Below are positions 8,297 through 18,298 of a stretch of 64,000 nucleotides of DNA, piece by piece; the stretch's first letter is position 1, and every line of letters begins with the position of its first letter. The notes beneath the pieces are model-generated. The model was not told the origin of the DNA. It made no database searches and saw only the letters and a list, made by a program, of their open reading frames with translations. The stretch comes from Lederbergia lenta NBRC 16444 (lineage in GTDB: Bacteria > Bacillota > Bacilli > Bacillales > Bacillaceae_C), in contig NZ_BCVC01000007.1 in the NCBI RefSeq assembly GCF_001591545.1, positions 1 to 64,000 on the forward strand, given 5' to 3'. Made by a program: the position numbers and the translations under genes.

Positions 8297-8911
8297 TTGA
8301 ATATATTTAGTCTTGATAGTGGCTTCTATCGTTTCTTGGAAAAGTTTACTAACTTCATATTATTAAACTTATTATGGATTATTATGTGTATACCAATTAT
8401 CACTATTTTCCCGGCCACAACAGCGATGTTTGGCGTCGTTAGACAATGGGTCCAAAAAAAGGATAATGGTGTTTTCCGGAACTTTTTTGTTTTCTTCAAA
8501 GAAAATTTTTTACAAAGCTTTATTGTAGGGCTTGTTTGGCTACTATTAGCTTTTTCCCTTTACTATAATATCAACGTGAGCTTGCATATGTCTGGAGTAT
8601 TAAAGATTGTTATGGTCTCTACCTTTATGTTTTTTAGTATATTTTTTATTATGACAAGCATTTTTCTGTTTCCTGTTATGGTTCATTATAAATTGCGTTG
8701 GACATTATTAATAAAAAATTCCTTCTTAATATCTATAAGCCAACTTTGGGTGACAGTTCTCTGTGGAATAATACTAGTATTGGCTGCATTTTTAAGTGTT
8801 TTCATTCCTATTACTTCTATTATTGTTTGGAGTATTGCAGTCTACTTTCTTTACTTATTATGCGAAAGATCATTTAGAAAAATTGAGAATATAACTCAGG
8901 CACAAGCATGA
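8297..8911 (+). CDS. YesL-like DUF624 membrane protein
   Basis: A 204-residue membrane protein of the DUF624/YesL family, with about five hydrophobic segments and the typical N-terminal stretch containing LLWIIMCIPIITIFPATTAM. Members usually sit beside sugar ABC importers of plant-polysaccharide loci, and this one is divergent from such an operon. Molecular role is unknown. The start is TTG, chosen because AGGGTGA lies eight bases upstream. It ends into a bidirectional terminator. Confidence 0.85.
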   Translation: MNIFSLDSGFYRFLEKFTNFILLNLLWIIMCIPIITIFPATTAMFGVVRQWVQKKDNGVFRNFFVFFKENFLQSFIVGLVWLLLAFSLYYNINVSLHMSGVLKIVMVSTFMFFSIFFIMTSIFLFPVMVHYKLRWTLLIKNSFLISISQLWVTVLCGIILVLAAFLSVFIPITSIIVWSIAVYFLYLLCERSFRKIENITQAQA

Positions 8912-8936
8912 TTTTCTCTACTAACTTTCAGTTTAT

Positions 8937-8975
8937 AAAAAAAGCTGTCCTAGTATTTATCTAGGACAGCTTTTT
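8937..8975. terminator. Bidirectional terminator between converging genes
   Basis: A 14-base stem AAAAGCTGTCCTAG/CTAGGACAGCTTTT with a seven-base loop and A/T runs on both sides serves the yesL-like gene and the transglutaminase gene. The right arm overlaps the transglutaminase TAG stop. Confidence 0.85.
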
Positions 8976-11165
8976 CGTTGTTTTTCTTAGTAGACTTTCC
9001 CATATGTCTTGAAGATGCTCCCAATCTTCATCTGCTGGATCGCCACGATAAATCATTCGCTCGTAATATTCAGTAAGCCTTGTCATATCGTTTGTATCAA
9101 AATGCTTATCAATTTCAAGTGCATATTCACGAAGTGTTTGTCCCGGCTCGCGTTTGATACCAAAACGGTTCAGTTGTCTTAATAAATCATTATAAGCATG
9201 GACGAATATATCCTCGTTGTTTTTCTTTTTATACAATTTAATTAAAACATATGGAATCCACCTACTTTTGTTCCACACCATCCAAACACAGCCAACAATG
9301 ATGACTATTAGAAGAACCACAAATATAAACCAATTTTCTGCTGAGAAAGCTTTTAGCTTAGGCCATATGGAGATAGAGTTTCGATATTTCTTTGGTTCAT
9401 CCTTTTTTGTTTCTTTCTGCTCTTTTATTTTAGGAGCTTCTACTTTATTTTCCTCTTTTTTAGGCTGAACAGGTTCAACCTCTGTCTTTTCCTCGTCTTG
9501 TTCATACGAAGCAAAATTATCAAAACCTTTTGTCGGCTCAAAAGGAACCCAACCCTCAGTTGGAAAATACACTTCTACCCATGAGTGGGCCTCATTGTTT
9601 GTCACTTGGTAAATGCTATTCTCTTGAGCCGCGTTTCCAATATAATTTCCCGCTGTGTATCCCTTCACCCACCTAGCTGGAATATCGACTGCTCGGAGCA
9701 ATGTAACCATGGATGTAGAATAATTATCACAATATCCACGAAATGTTTCAAAAAGAAATTGATCTACATAATCCTGATCTTCCTCGGGAATGGCAACATT
9801 CTTTTGATCATATATAAAATCGCCTGATTGAAAATAATTTTCAATTGCTATCGCTTGATCATACCAATTATCATGCTCAGCTGTTATCTCATCAGCCAGT
9901 TCCCTTACTCTGTCCGGCAATGATTCAGGTAACTGCGTGAAATACTTAAACAGATCATCATATTGTTGCTCATTTGGAACCATTGTGGTTTTGCGCATTT
10001 CTTTCATACTAAAAGCCGTGTTTTTATATTGCACGATATATTCTTCTAATTGGACAGGTTGATCATCATCAGAGTAAGAAGTAATTTTATCCAAACTGCC
10101 ATTATACTGAAAGTAACCTTGTTCATTTCCTTTTACAGATAAGAATGCATAGGGTCTTACAATATGTGGATAGGCTAACTTCACATCAACAATCGCTTCT
10201 TTTATCGGCTCATCTTTCCTCGAAGCGATCTCAACGGGAAAAACTTCGCCTGATTCCATTCTAAATCCTGAATCTGGCTCAATCGTAGATATCCAACCTT
10301 TCCCTGTATAATAATCCTTTATCTCCACTTTCCAATATTGTTTTGATGGAGTTTCAACCTCAAAAACTACTCGGTCATTTCCTTCAAAAGGTCCACCCAA
10401 TTGAGAATCATCTGGCCCGTATCCAATTGTAGAAATAGAAGATTGGGACTGGACATTTTCGGCAGTTGATTGAATAAACGGAACAGGATCCGGCCATATC
10501 GGATCAGCTTTAGGTAATAGATAGCCAAGGCATACACTTACAGTAATCATGATTACTAATGGAAATGCCCATTTGATAATTATATATGGACGATTCTCAA
10601 ATTGCTCCTTGCCCAATAACCTTTGGAAAAACAACAATCCTAGCAAGGCAAACCCAATAGCTACAATTCTAACCATTGCCCAATCTCCAACATATCCAGT
10701 AAATGTATCAAGCACAGCAATATATATAATTGTCATCACATAAAAAATAAAAATACTCTTCCTAATCATAAGCCAATAGCGAAGTAGATATGTCATCAAC
10801 CATAATAAAATAAAAAGCAATAAACTTCTCGATAAATCAGACAGGTCATACCAATCTCCTACTAATAAACTTTTCATACCATCCATCAGATCGGAAATTA
10901 AAATTTGCATCCACGAGTGATCCCTTAGAAGTCCTCCCCCAAAAATACGATAAAGAAAATATAATATTATCCCAAATTTAATGGGGATTCTTAACCACCA
11001 TGGAAATTGGAAAAAGTATAATATAAGTGAAATGGCGATAAATAAATTAAAATAACGAAGTTCTCCAGTTTGCGTAATAATAGGAACAGGCAGCATCCAC
11101 TCCAAGAGTAAAAAAAATCCGAATAAATATAATATAAAAGTATATATAATTCGACTTTTTTTCAT
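8961..11165 (-). CDS. Membrane-anchored transglutaminase-like protein (YebA type)
   Basis: A 734-residue protein with about seven N-terminal membrane segments (to about 215), an extracellular transglutaminase-like domain and a single membrane segment near 613-632 before a cytoplasmic DUF4129-like tail. The catalytic set is C479 (GYCDNYS), H527 (AHSWVEVYF) and E543 where Asp is common (WVPFEPT). A charged Lys/Glu linker lies near 555-595. It is the last gene of a MoxR/DUF58/transglutaminase operon and overlaps the DUF58 stop by four bases (ATGA). In B. subtilis the same trio precedes guaA. The substrate is not known in this family. Confidence 0.9.
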   Translation of the reverse strand: MKKSRIIYTFILYLFGFFLLLEWMLPVPIITQTGELRYFNLFIAISLILYFFQFPWWLRIPIKFGIILYFLYRIFGGGLLRDHSWMQILISDLMDGMKSLLVGDWYDLSDLSRSLLLFILLWLMTYLLRYWLMIRKSIFIFYVMTIIYIAVLDTFTGYVGDWAMVRIVAIGFALLGLLFFQRLLGKEQFENRPYIIIKWAFPLVIMITVSVCLGYLLPKADPIWPDPVPFIQSTAENVQSQSSISTIGYGPDDSQLGGPFEGNDRVVFEVETPSKQYWKVEIKDYYTGKGWISTIEPDSGFRMESGEVFPVEIASRKDEPIKEAIVDVKLAYPHIVRPYAFLSVKGNEQGYFQYNGSLDKITSYSDDDQPVQLEEYIVQYKNTAFSMKEMRKTTMVPNEQQYDDLFKYFTQLPESLPDRVRELADEITAEHDNWYDQAIAIENYFQSGDFIYDQKNVAIPEEDQDYVDQFLFETFRGYCDNYSTSMVTLLRAVDIPARWVKGYTAGNYIGNAAQENSIYQVTNNEAHSWVEVYFPTEGWVPFEPTKGFDNFASYEQDEEKTEVEPVQPKKEENKVEAPKIKEQKETKKDEPKKYRNSISIWPKLKAFSAENWFIFVVLLIVIIVGCVWMVWNKSRWIPYVLIKLYKKKNNEDIFVHAYNDLLRQLNRFGIKREPGQTLREYALEIDKHFDTNDMTRLTEYYERMIYRGDPADEDWEHLQDIWESLLRKTTKKLS

Positions 11166-12379
11166 GCTAGTCTCACCTCCGAAAAAGCTGTTCGAAAATC
11201 AGACTCGTAAATCGTTGCTATGTTAATGCCACTATTGAAAGCAAGTATTCTTAGCTCCTCTTCTTCCCGCGAAAGAATTTCTCCATCTTTTTTAATCAAA
11301 TAGATGGCTCCTTTACGTCTTATTGAGGAACCAATATTTTCGATTAGCTCTCTCTTTAAACTAGAGGTCACTACTAGTAAATTAGCAGATTGCTGATAAA
11401 GAGTTACCTCTTCCAAAAGTAGCTTTGTAAAGTGAATATCTCTAATAACGTCCACACTAGCCAAATAATGTAGTAGTTTATGTAACTGTTGCTCTCCTCC
11501 ATTAATTGGAATAAACATCATTTTTTCTCCTGCAGAAAATAAGCCAACTTGGCCACCTTGTTTTAAATTACTTCTTACAGTAGATGCAACAAATTTCACA
11601 AGCAACTCAAAATTATTAGATTGAGTTCTATCAAGGACAATAAGTAAATCATTCGATTGTCTAATCTCAAATTCTTTAGACATCATATCATTCGTTCTAG
11701 CTGTTGCTTTCCAGTCAATCCAAGCAAATCGGTCACCTGGCTGATATTGCCTGACACCAGCAACAAGAGAGGTGTTTTTTTGAAATTGCATCGCAGAGAC
11801 AGTTCCACCTTGCTCAAATTGACTTTCCAATGGTTTGTAAACCATTTCTACCATTTCTGGATATACAAGTATCGTATCCTGACAATCCAAATAGCTTTCC
11901 TTCTCAACAAGTCCAAGTGCATCAGCTGTTTTTAAGCGAATCGCCTCAAATGTATACTCTCCTCTTTGTACTTGTTCTATATGATAAGTTAATTTATATT
12001 TGCGCCTAAACCCGAGAAATATAATTTGTTTACTCTTTTGAGTATTAAACTCCTTAGGAGTGATATCCTCTATAATTAAAAATAACAATGGAAATGGCAT
12101 TTTTCTTTTTAGCTCAAGCTTTACAATAAGTTGATCACCTGCACTAATCCTTTGGGGGCTAATCACTCTTGTTACCTTAAATTCCCGCAACGGATAGATA
12201 AATATAAGAGCGGCATAAACCGCAAATGGAAGAAAACAATAAAACAAAAACCAACTTACAAACCCGCCTTGAAACATAGCATATGCATAGGTAAGCATAA
12301 GTAAGATAAGTAATAATAATGTACTAAACAATGATTTAAGCATCCTGAATCGACGTCTTTTCCGCCATTTATGCAACAT
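11162..12379 (-). CDS. DUF58 domain protein (YeaD type)
   Basis: A 405-residue protein with two N-terminal membrane segments and a DUF58/VWA-like cytoplasmic part carrying the family signature GDRFAWIDWKATARTN near 218-233. Such proteins are thought to work with MoxR AAA+ ATPases and membrane transglutaminases in assembling or maturing protein complexes. It begins two bases after the MoxR gene and overlaps the transglutaminase start. It corresponds by position and sequence type to B. subtilis YeaD. No specific client is known. Confidence 0.88.
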   Translation of the reverse strand: MLHKWRKRRRFRMLKSLFSTLLLLILLMLTYAYAMFQGGFVSWFLFYCFLPFAVYAALIFIYPLREFKVTRVISPQRISAGDQLIVKLELKRKMPFPLLFLIIEDITPKEFNTQKSKQIIFLGFRRKYKLTYHIEQVQRGEYTFEAIRLKTADALGLVEKESYLDCQDTILVYPEMVEMVYKPLESQFEQGGTVSAMQFQKNTSLVAGVRQYQPGDRFAWIDWKATARTNDMMSKEFEIRQSNDLLIVLDRTQSNNFELLVKFVASTVRSNLKQGGQVGLFSAGEKMMFIPINGGEQQLHKLLHYLASVDVIRDIHFTKLLLEEVTLYQQSANLLVVTSSLKRELIENIGSSIRRKGAIYLIKKDGEILSREEEELRILAFNSGINIATIYESDFRTAFSEVRLA

Positions 12380-12381
12380 GT

Positions 12382-13338
12382 TTATTTAACAGCCCTTTTA
12401 ATTGGAACACGAGTTTCGGATATAATATTCTCGATCACCGTTTCAGCAATAATACCTTGATACCTCGCTTCTGATTTCAATATAATGCGGTGTGAAAAAA
12501 CAAAAGGTGCTAAATATTGAATATCATCTGGTATTACATAATCTCTCCCAGAACAGAAAGCAAAAGCTTGTGAAGCTTTCATTAATGCAATGGATGCTCT
12601 TGGACTGGCCCCCAAATATATATGTCGATGGTTTCTTGTTTTACTAGCCAACTCAACAATATATTGTTTTATATTTTCTTCTACAAATATTTCCTTCACT
12701 TGCTGTTGCATATCCCTTAATTCATCAAGTGTAATAACAGGTTGAAGTTCTTCGATCGGAGATATCCTTTGCGAGCTTGTTAATACTTCTATTTCATCAT
12801 TTATAGAAGGATATCCCATTTTCATTTTTATTAAGAAGCGATCTAGCTGTGCTTCCGGTAATGGGTATGTTCCTTCGTATTCAATCGGATTTTGAGTCGC
12901 CATGACAAAAAATGGCTTGTCTAATTTTAAAGTGACACCATCAACAGTTACGCTTTTTTCCTCCATCCCTTCTAGCAAAGCTGACTGGGTTTTAGGAGAT
13001 GTCCGATTAATTTCATCAGCGAGAATAATATTGCCTACAATTGGTCCCGGACGGAAAGTGAATTCCATTTCTTTTGGGTTATATATAGATACACCTAATA
13101 CATCTGAGGGCAATAAGTCTGGGGTAAATTGTATTCGTTTAAATGATGCATTAACAGACTTCGCTAAAGCACGGACCATCATGGTTTTTCCAACACCCGG
13201 TACATCCTCAAGCAATACATGACCCTCTGCCAAAAGTGCCACTAGGCTCAACTTGGCCACATCATTCTTGCCAATCATTACCTTCTCAATATTTTGTATA
13301 ATTTTCTTTACTTGCTGTTGCAACATATCATTATTCAT
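12382..13338 (-). CDS. MoxR-family AAA+ ATPase (YeaC type)
   Basis: A MoxR ATPase of about 318 residues, first gene of the operon with the DUF58 and transglutaminase genes. Counting from the upstream GTG, the Walker A motif GVGKT is at 51-55 and Walker B with DEINR at 111-115; the lid domain carries the family GASPRASIAL. I prefer the ATG at 13338, six bases after TAGGTG, over the GTG at 13347. MoxR proteins act as chaperone-like ATPases, often with VWA partners such as the adjacent DUF58 protein. Confidence 0.93.
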   Translation of the reverse strand: MNNDMLQQQVKKIIQNIEKVMIGKNDVAKLSLVALLAEGHVLLEDVPGVGKTMMVRALAKSVNASFKRIQFTPDLLPSDVLGVSIYNPKEMEFTFRPGPIVGNIILADEINRTSPKTQSALLEGMEEKSVTVDGVTLKLDKPFFVMATQNPIEYEGTYPLPEAQLDRFLIKMKMGYPSINDEIEVLTSSQRISPIEELQPVITLDELRDMQQQVKEIFVEENIKQYIVELASKTRNHRHIYLGASPRASIALMKASQAFAFCSGRDYVIPDDIQYLAPFVFSHRIILKSEARYQGIIAETVIENIISETRVPIKRAVK

Positions 13339-13481
13339 GTTTTGCACCTACCATCTATTTTTTCTTTTATATGTTTCACTTTGAGGAATTGTTAATGTCT
13401 AATGGTGATTATTACATCCTTCTCTTATTATACATGGAGAAAAAACTAGGCGGGGAAATATTCCTTGTGTTTTGAAACTTC

Positions 13482-13673
13482 TTGCAATTTAATTCATCAT
13501 TCATAAGTATAGTTGGGAGAACATATGAAAAGGGATTTCTGTATTTGAGGCGTACAGGTGAATTTGCGTTAGGACGTACTGGGGATTATTCTATGCGGTG
13601 TAATGGACTTTGGTGGTTTCAGGATCTCAAAGTAGATAAAGAAGACATGTATGTCATCGACTACATCCTTTAA
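13482..13673 (+). CDS. Doubtful small reading frame
   Basis: A 63-codon frame starting at TTG with no convincing ribosome binding site. I recognise no family. Its second half (GRTGDYSMRCNGLWWFQDL) looks protein-like in composition, so it may be the tail of a decayed gene. It is divergent from the MoxR operon and ends just before a small membrane-protein gene. The stretch 13348-13481 otherwise holds only the MoxR leader. Confidence 0.2.
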   Translation: MQFNSSFISIVGRTYEKGFLYLRRTGEFALGRTGDYSMRCNGLWWFQDLKVDKEDMYVIDYIL

Positions 13674-13688
13674 AGAGAAGTTGCTGAT

Positions 13689-13940
13689 GTGGACCTGATA
13701 TTTGCAAATATGTCGTCTATTGGAATCGCACTTATTAGCATAGGTTTATTTTTGGGAGTTATCGGTGTAATGAATATTAGTCGCAATAATAATCCAAAAC
13801 TCGCAGGGATGATGTTTTTATTAGTCGGTTTTATTTCAGTCGATATAGCCTTCCTTCCTGGATTGCTATATTTAGCTGTATTATGTGTTTTGCTAGAAAA
13901 ATCCACAAACACTTTCTATCAAGGGAGGAACTCACATTGA
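13689..13940 (+). CDS. Small hypothetical membrane protein
   Basis: An 83-residue frame from GTG, or 76 residues from the ATG at 13710. It has two to three hydrophobic segments (about 9-26, 39-54, 56-70) separated by a short basic loop with SRNNNPK. I do not recognise the family. The upstream AGAGAAG is a modest ribosome binding site for the GTG. The opposite-strand frame over the same bases has no such membrane pattern. A structured inverted repeat follows it. Confidence 0.5.
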   Translation: MDLIFANMSSIGIALISIGLFLGVIGVMNISRNNNPKLAGMMFLLVGFISVDIAFLPGLLYLAVLCVLLEKSTNTFYQGRNSH

Positions 13941-13967
13941 TTAGCGGCAAGGGGTGTTGTCACAAGG

Positions 13968-14013
13968 GGCTATCACTCCTGGAGGCAAACTACGCCTTCT
14001 GTCAGTGATAGCC
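13968..14013. repeat. Two-tier inverted repeat downstream of nadE
   Basis: GGCTATCACT pairs perfectly with AGTGATAGCC, and inside it GGAGGC pairs with GCCTTC. No T-run follows on either strand, so it is not a classic terminator. It lies between converging genes (small membrane protein and nadE). Confidence 0.55.
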
Positions 14014-14055
14014 TTCTGCTTATCGCCCTTGATCGTCCACTTTTTACTTTTTCCT

Positions 14056-14883
14056 TCATTTCCAAAAATCATCAAACACGTTAACAGGTAAATGCCGCTT
14101 ATGTTGTGATTTTCGATAAAGTGCTTCTATCGTATTTTTAGCTGTTTCATGCACTTGCTTTCCTTCTAAGTAATCATCTATCGATTCATAAGAGACTCCC
14201 AACGCTACTTCATCAGGAAGCATCGGTCGATCATCTTCTAAATCTGCAGTTGGAATTTTCATATACAGATGTTCAGGACAATCAAGTTCTTTCAACAATT
14301 GTCTTCCTTGTCTTTTATTTAGTCGGAAAATCGGTACCATATCAGAGGCACCATCTCCGTGTTTTGTGTAAAATCCTGTTAAGGCCTCTGCTGCTTGATC
14401 TGTTCCAAGAACAACACAATTATATGTTGCCGCGATACTATATTGAGCTTTCATACGTTCGCGAGCTTTTTCATTTCCTTTCGTAAAATCAGAAATCTCC
14501 ACTCCAGCAGCTTTTAGCGCCGCAGCACTTGCATCAACTGCTTGTTTAATATTGATCTCATACGTTTTACTTGGTTGGATAAACGCCAGTGCGTCTTCTA
14601 CATCACTTACGTCCGCCTGAGCCCCATATGGTAGTCTCACTGCAATAAAAGTATACTTATCTTGGTCCTGACTCTCATTCAATTCATCTACTGCAATTTG
14701 AGCTAATTTACCAACAAGCGTGGAATCCTGTCCCCCTGAAATTCCCAATACAAATCCATGAAAAAATCCATGTTTCTTCAAGTAATCTTTTAGAAAATCA
14801 ACACTTCTGCGAATTTCAACTTTTGGATCTATAGACGGTTGAACTTTTAACTCTTCAATAATCTGACGTTGGAGTTCATCCAA
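14056..14883 (-). CDS. nadE: NH3-dependent NAD synthetase
   Basis: A 275-residue enzyme that amidates nicotinate adenine dinucleotide to NAD with ATP and ammonia. The ATP pyrophosphatase P-loop SGGQDS is at 49-54, and the length and the [19 protein letters not shown] stretch fit the ammonia-dependent class; there is no glutaminase domain. The start is TTG with AGGAGG seven bases upstream. It is the last gene of the NAD salvage operon and follows pncB by 11 bases. Confidence 0.95.
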   Translation of the reverse strand: MDELQRQIIEELKVQPSIDPKVEIRRSVDFLKDYLKKHGFFHGFVLGISGGQDSTLVGKLAQIAVDELNESQDQDKYTFIAVRLPYGAQADVSDVEDALAFIQPSKTYEINIKQAVDASAAALKAAGVEISDFTKGNEKARERMKAQYSIAATYNCVVLGTDQAAEALTGFYTKHGDGASDMVPIFRLNKRQGRQLLKELDCPEHLYMKIPTADLEDDRPMLPDEVALGVSYESIDDYLEGKQVHETAKNTIEALYRKSQHKRHLPVNVFDDFWK

Positions 14884-14894
14884 TGCAATTCCTC

Positions 14895-16373
14895 CTACTC
14901 ATTCATTTTATTTTTCAACAGTTTTACTTTCTCTTTCACTGCCTCTATATTTGCCATTTTATTATCCCAACACTCTTGACTTAAATCGACTGGATATTCC
15001 TCTGGATTAAGTGATCTTTTATATTCCTCCCACAACAAACTAAGACCTTCTTTAGCATACGCTTGAATTTCGTGCAATGTTGGCAACTTATAGACAAGTT
15101 CACCATTTTCAAAAATTGGATGATGTAAGTTTCTTGCTTCAAAGTTAGTCACAAATTTACTAATGTATGTGTGGATAGGATGAAACATCTTCAATCGGGA
15201 TTCATTCTCTGGAGTTTCCTCCCACAAGGCAATATAATCACCCTCTGATTTATCATTTAACCGATTTATGATTCGATAAACTTTTTTCCTACCAGGAGTA
15301 GTTACTTTTTCAGCATTTGCTGAAATCTTGATCGTATCTTCCATTTCACCATTTTCACCTTCAATGGAAACAAGTTTGTATACGGCACCCAAGGCAGGTT
15401 GATCGTATGCTGTAATCAACTTTGTCCCTACACCCCAAGCATCGATTTTTGCCCCTTGTGCTTTTAAATGTAAGATTGTGTATTCATCCAAATCACTTGA
15501 CGCAAATATTTTTGTATCTACAAACCCAGCTGCATCAAGCAATTTCCGAGCCTCTTTTGATAAAAATGCCATATCTCCGCTATCTAGTCTTATGCCTTTG
15601 AATTGAATCTTTTCCCCAAACTCTTTAGCTACTTTAATAGCCGCTGGGACACCGGATCTTAATGTGTCATACGTGTCAACCAAAAATACACATTCCTGAT
15701 GACTTTCCGCATATTTTTTAAATGCCGTATAATCGTCTTGATAAGCTTGAACCATCGCATGGGCATGTGTTCCAGCAACTGGCATGCCAAATAATTTTCC
15801 CGCACGCACATTACTTGTCGCATCAAATCCGCCTATAAATGTTGCTCTTGCCCCCCAAAGTGCTGCATCCATTTCCTGTGCCCTTCTTGTTCCAAATTCC
15901 AATGTTACTTCTTCACCAGCGACTTGTTTAATACGAGAAGCTTTTGTCGCTATTAATGTTTGATAGTTCACAATGTTAAGCAAGGCTGTTTCAATTAACT
16001 GGGCTTCTGCGAGCGGTGCTTCTACTTCTAGAATTGGCTCATTACTAAAAACACTTTCTCCCTCTTTCATCGAACGAATGGAACCAGTGAACCTTAGATT
16101 ACGCAAATACTCAAGAAAATCTTCTTCATAATTAAGTTCGTTTTGTAGGTAAGCGATATCTGTTTCACTAAAACGGAAATCAGAAAGATACTCAATTATT
16201 TTTTCCAGACCAGCAAAAATGGCATATCCATTAGCAAATGGAAGCTTTCGAAAATAAAGGTCAAAGATAGCTTTTCTATTATGAATACCATCCTGCCAAT
16301 ACGATTTCGCCATATTGATTTGATACAAATCTGTATGTAGTGTTAAACTATCATCTTCATAACGCTTATTCAT
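14895..16373 (-). CDS. pncB: Nicotinate phosphoribosyltransferase
   Basis: A 492-residue enzyme converting nicotinate and PRPP to nicotinate mononucleotide. Visible features are the N-terminal [15 protein letters not shown], the [18 protein letters not shown] stretch and [11 protein letters not shown], which holds the histidine expected to be phosphorylated. It lies between pncA and nadE, so three steps of the nicotinamide-to-NAD salvage route sit together; the adenylyltransferase NadD is missing from the window. GGAGTG precedes the ATG. Confidence 0.95.
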   Translation of the reverse strand: MNKRYEDDSLTLHTDLYQINMAKSYWQDGIHNRKAIFDLYFRKLPFANGYAIFAGLEKIIEYLSDFRFSETDIAYLQNELNYEEDFLEYLRNLRFTGSIRSMKEGESVFSNEPILEVEAPLAEAQLIETALLNIVNYQTLIATKASRIKQVAGEEVTLEFGTRRAQEMDAALWGARATFIGGFDATSNVRAGKLFGMPVAGTHAHAMVQAYQDDYTAFKKYAESHQECVFLVDTYDTLRSGVPAAIKVAKEFGEKIQFKGIRLDSGDMAFLSKEARKLLDAAGFVDTKIFASSDLDEYTILHLKAQGAKIDAWGVGTKLITAYDQPALGAVYKLVSIEGENGEMEDTIKISANAEKVTTPGRKKVYRIINRLNDKSEGDYIALWEETPENESRLKMFHPIHTYISKFVTNFEARNLHHPIFENGELVYKLPTLHEIQAYAKEGLSLLWEEYKRSLNPEEYPVDLSQECWDNKMANIEAVKEKVKLLKNKMNE

Positions 16374-16385
16374 TTTCTACACTCC

Positions 16386-16949
16386 TTAGTTTCCGGTTCT
16401 TTTCACTTTTGCACCGAGTGTATTGGCAAAATGCCCTAGAGCCCACTCATGGCCATCTGCATTAAAGCTTGCCACCGCATCTGCGTGTACAACAATATCA
16501 AAGCCTTTATTATATGCGTCAACTGCAGTATGTAGAACGCATATATCCGTGCAAACACCACAAATATGGACTTCTTCAATCCCACGTTCACGCAGCCTGA
16601 TCTCAAGATCCGTTCCCGCAAAAGCACTGTATCTAGTTTTATCCATATAATATATGTTTGGATTATCTTTATGTAAACTATACAACTCAGCAAGCTCCCC
16701 ATATAGTTCACGGCCTGCTGTTCCTTCAATATTATGAGGGGGAAACAATTTCATTTCTGGATGTAATTCGTCAATGACTTTATGTTTATCAATCGCAAAA
16801 ACGATGAAATCTCCCCCTTCTAAAAACGCCTTTGTCAAATGAACAATTGCACTTTCAATTTTCTGTCCAGGCTCTCCACAAGTCAACTTCCCGTCTTCCG
16901 CAACAAAATCATATGTATAATCAACATTTAATAGAGCTCTTTTTGACAA
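16386..16949 (-). CDS. pncA: Nicotinamidase
   Basis: A 187-residue cysteine hydrolase of the isochorismatase superfamily, converting nicotinamide to nicotinate. The catalytic triad is read as D10, K104 and C137 (GVCTDICV), with a metal site D54/H56/H72. The start is TTG; its ribosome binding site GGAGGT lies inside the end of the upstream HAD gene, suggesting coupled translation. The salvage operon context makes nicotinamidase the clear choice over other isochorismatase-like hydrolases. Confidence 0.92.
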   Translation of the reverse strand: MSKRALLNVDYTYDFVAEDGKLTCGEPGQKIESAIVHLTKAFLEGGDFIVFAIDKHKVIDELHPEMKLFPPHNIEGTAGRELYGELAELYSLHKDNPNIYYMDKTRYSAFAGTDLEIRLRERGIEEVHICGVCTDICVLHTAVDAYNKGFDIVVHADAVASFNADGHEWALGHFANTLGAKVKRTGN

Positions 16950-16950
16950 T

Positions 16951-17544
16951 TTACTTACCTCCAGTTGATTTCATTGTTTCTATTAATGAATCTGCGTATG
17001 CATCAATATGAAGATCTGCTTCAATATCAGGGTTTTGAAATGCACATGTTTTCATCCCTACCGCTTTAGCTGGCATTAAATCCAAGGCGCGATCGCCAAT
17101 TGCCCAGTCTAACTCATACTTATCATGCAAGTACTGATAAGCCTCGGTATCAGGTTTCCGTGGATAACCATCATCATCAGGACTGACAATTTCATCAAAA
17201 TACTGAAACAAGCCCCATTTTTCCAATAGCTCTTTTGTGGAAGCTTTCGTACGATGTGTCACAATTACATTTACTTCTGCAATTGCTAAAATGTCTTTAA
17301 TACCTTCAAATGGTGGGCTCCCTGCTTCGGCCTTGGCGTGATCCAATTCTTTAAATCTGTCGCGGAAATCCTCAGAAATTCCGTAATGGGAAAACGCCTC
17401 CTTTGATGTTCTTTTCAGCCAGCGAAGTGCTTCCACTCTGTCAACTGCTTTTCCATGGGCTTCTTCATGAACCTTGCAAAAGCTATCCAATATTGCTGGA
17501 TATGTATCAAAAATTGTGCCATCTAAATCCCATAACAATCTCAC
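16951..17544 (-). CDS. HAD-superfamily phosphatase, NAD salvage operon
   Basis: A 197-residue HAD hydrolase with motif I DLDGT at 6-10, a helical cap, motif II in VIVTHR, a lysine in RKPD and motif IV in IGDRALD. It resembles phosphoglycolate-phosphatase-like enzymes. It is the first gene of the pncA-pncB-nadE operon, one base before pncA, so a role in nucleotide or NAD-related phosphate removal is possible, but the substrate is not shown. The start is GTG with GAGGTGA four bases upstream. Confidence 0.8.
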   Translation of the reverse strand: MRLLWDLDGTIFDTYPAILDSFCKVHEEAHGKAVDRVEALRWLKRTSKEAFSHYGISEDFRDRFKELDHAKAEAGSPPFEGIKDILAIAEVNVIVTHRTKASTKELLEKWGLFQYFDEIVSPDDDGYPRKPDTEAYQYLHDKYELDWAIGDRALDLMPAKAVGMKTCAFQNPDIEADLHIDAYADSLIETMKSTGGK

Positions 17545-17607
17545 TACTTCACCTCATTGTTTTTCTAAATCTTAACTTAAATATTATCATAATTTTTATA
17601 TACTTCG

Positions 17608-18282
17608 TTATTTTTCTATATGTTTTAAACCTTCTCTTTTTGCCAAATTAGATAACTCATGCGTTTCAATAAAATGAATAACAGCTTCACTATTCGTTTT
17701 CGAATATTCTCTTAAGGACCAACCGATTGCTTTTTGGATAAAAAACTCTTTTTTATGGGCAATTTTCTCAATGATAGAAAACAACAGTTCTGCATCTGTT
17801 TTGTCCTTATATTTTAATTGAAAAAGAACCATTGATCGCTGTAGCCATATACTTTCAGAGTGTAGCCACTTATCACCTCGTTCAATAATTAAATGAGGAT
17901 GTCTAAAAAACAAAGCCCCCACCAGATGACTAGCAATCGTATCAACAGTATCCCACCATGATTTTGTCATAATTAAGTATTCCAACAAATCGGCATGGTT
18001 TTCTCTAAGCATCTTTTTATTCCTTACAAGCGCATCCGCTGCGACATATTGAAATTCTCTTTCCGGCATTTCCCATAATTCTTTTATAATAAGCTCTGCA
18101 TCCTCAGATTGGAAATTAAATTGTTTAATAAATTGCTTGGACAGTTCTCTTCTTTCAGGAGTTCTAATTCCTACAAAGGGGAAAAGCCCTTTCATATATT
18201 TTTCCATAGGTACAGCATTTTCTGGGTTACGACGTACAATAAAAGTTTTCTTAAGTAATACTAAGCAATCACGATTATCCAT
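17608..18282 (-). CDS. AlkD-like DNA alkylation repair protein
   Basis: A 224-residue all-helical HEAT-like protein of the DNA alkylation repair family, which removes alkylated bases such as 3- or 7-alkylpurines. The signature WWDTVD lies at 109-114 with the conserved aspartates, and IGWSLREYSK near the C-terminus is typical. GGGAGGG precedes the ATG. It stands 63 bases upstream of the NAD operon on the same strand without a clear terminator, so some read-through is possible. Confidence 0.85.
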   Translation of the reverse strand: MDNRDCLVLLKKTFIVRRNPENAVPMEKYMKGLFPFVGIRTPERRELSKQFIKQFNFQSEDAELIIKELWEMPEREFQYVAADALVRNKKMLRENHADLLEYLIMTKSWWDTVDTIASHLVGALFFRHPHLIIERGDKWLHSESIWLQRSMVLFQLKYKDKTDAELLFSIIEKIAHKKEFFIQKAIGWSLREYSKTNSEAVIHFIETHELSNLAKREGLKHIEK

Positions 18283-18298
18283 CTTTCCCTCCCATGAC

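Noticed and set aside
13670-13912. An 80-codon minus-strand frame opposite the small membrane protein
   Set aside because: Composition is polar and patternless, while the plus-strand frame gives clean membrane segments.
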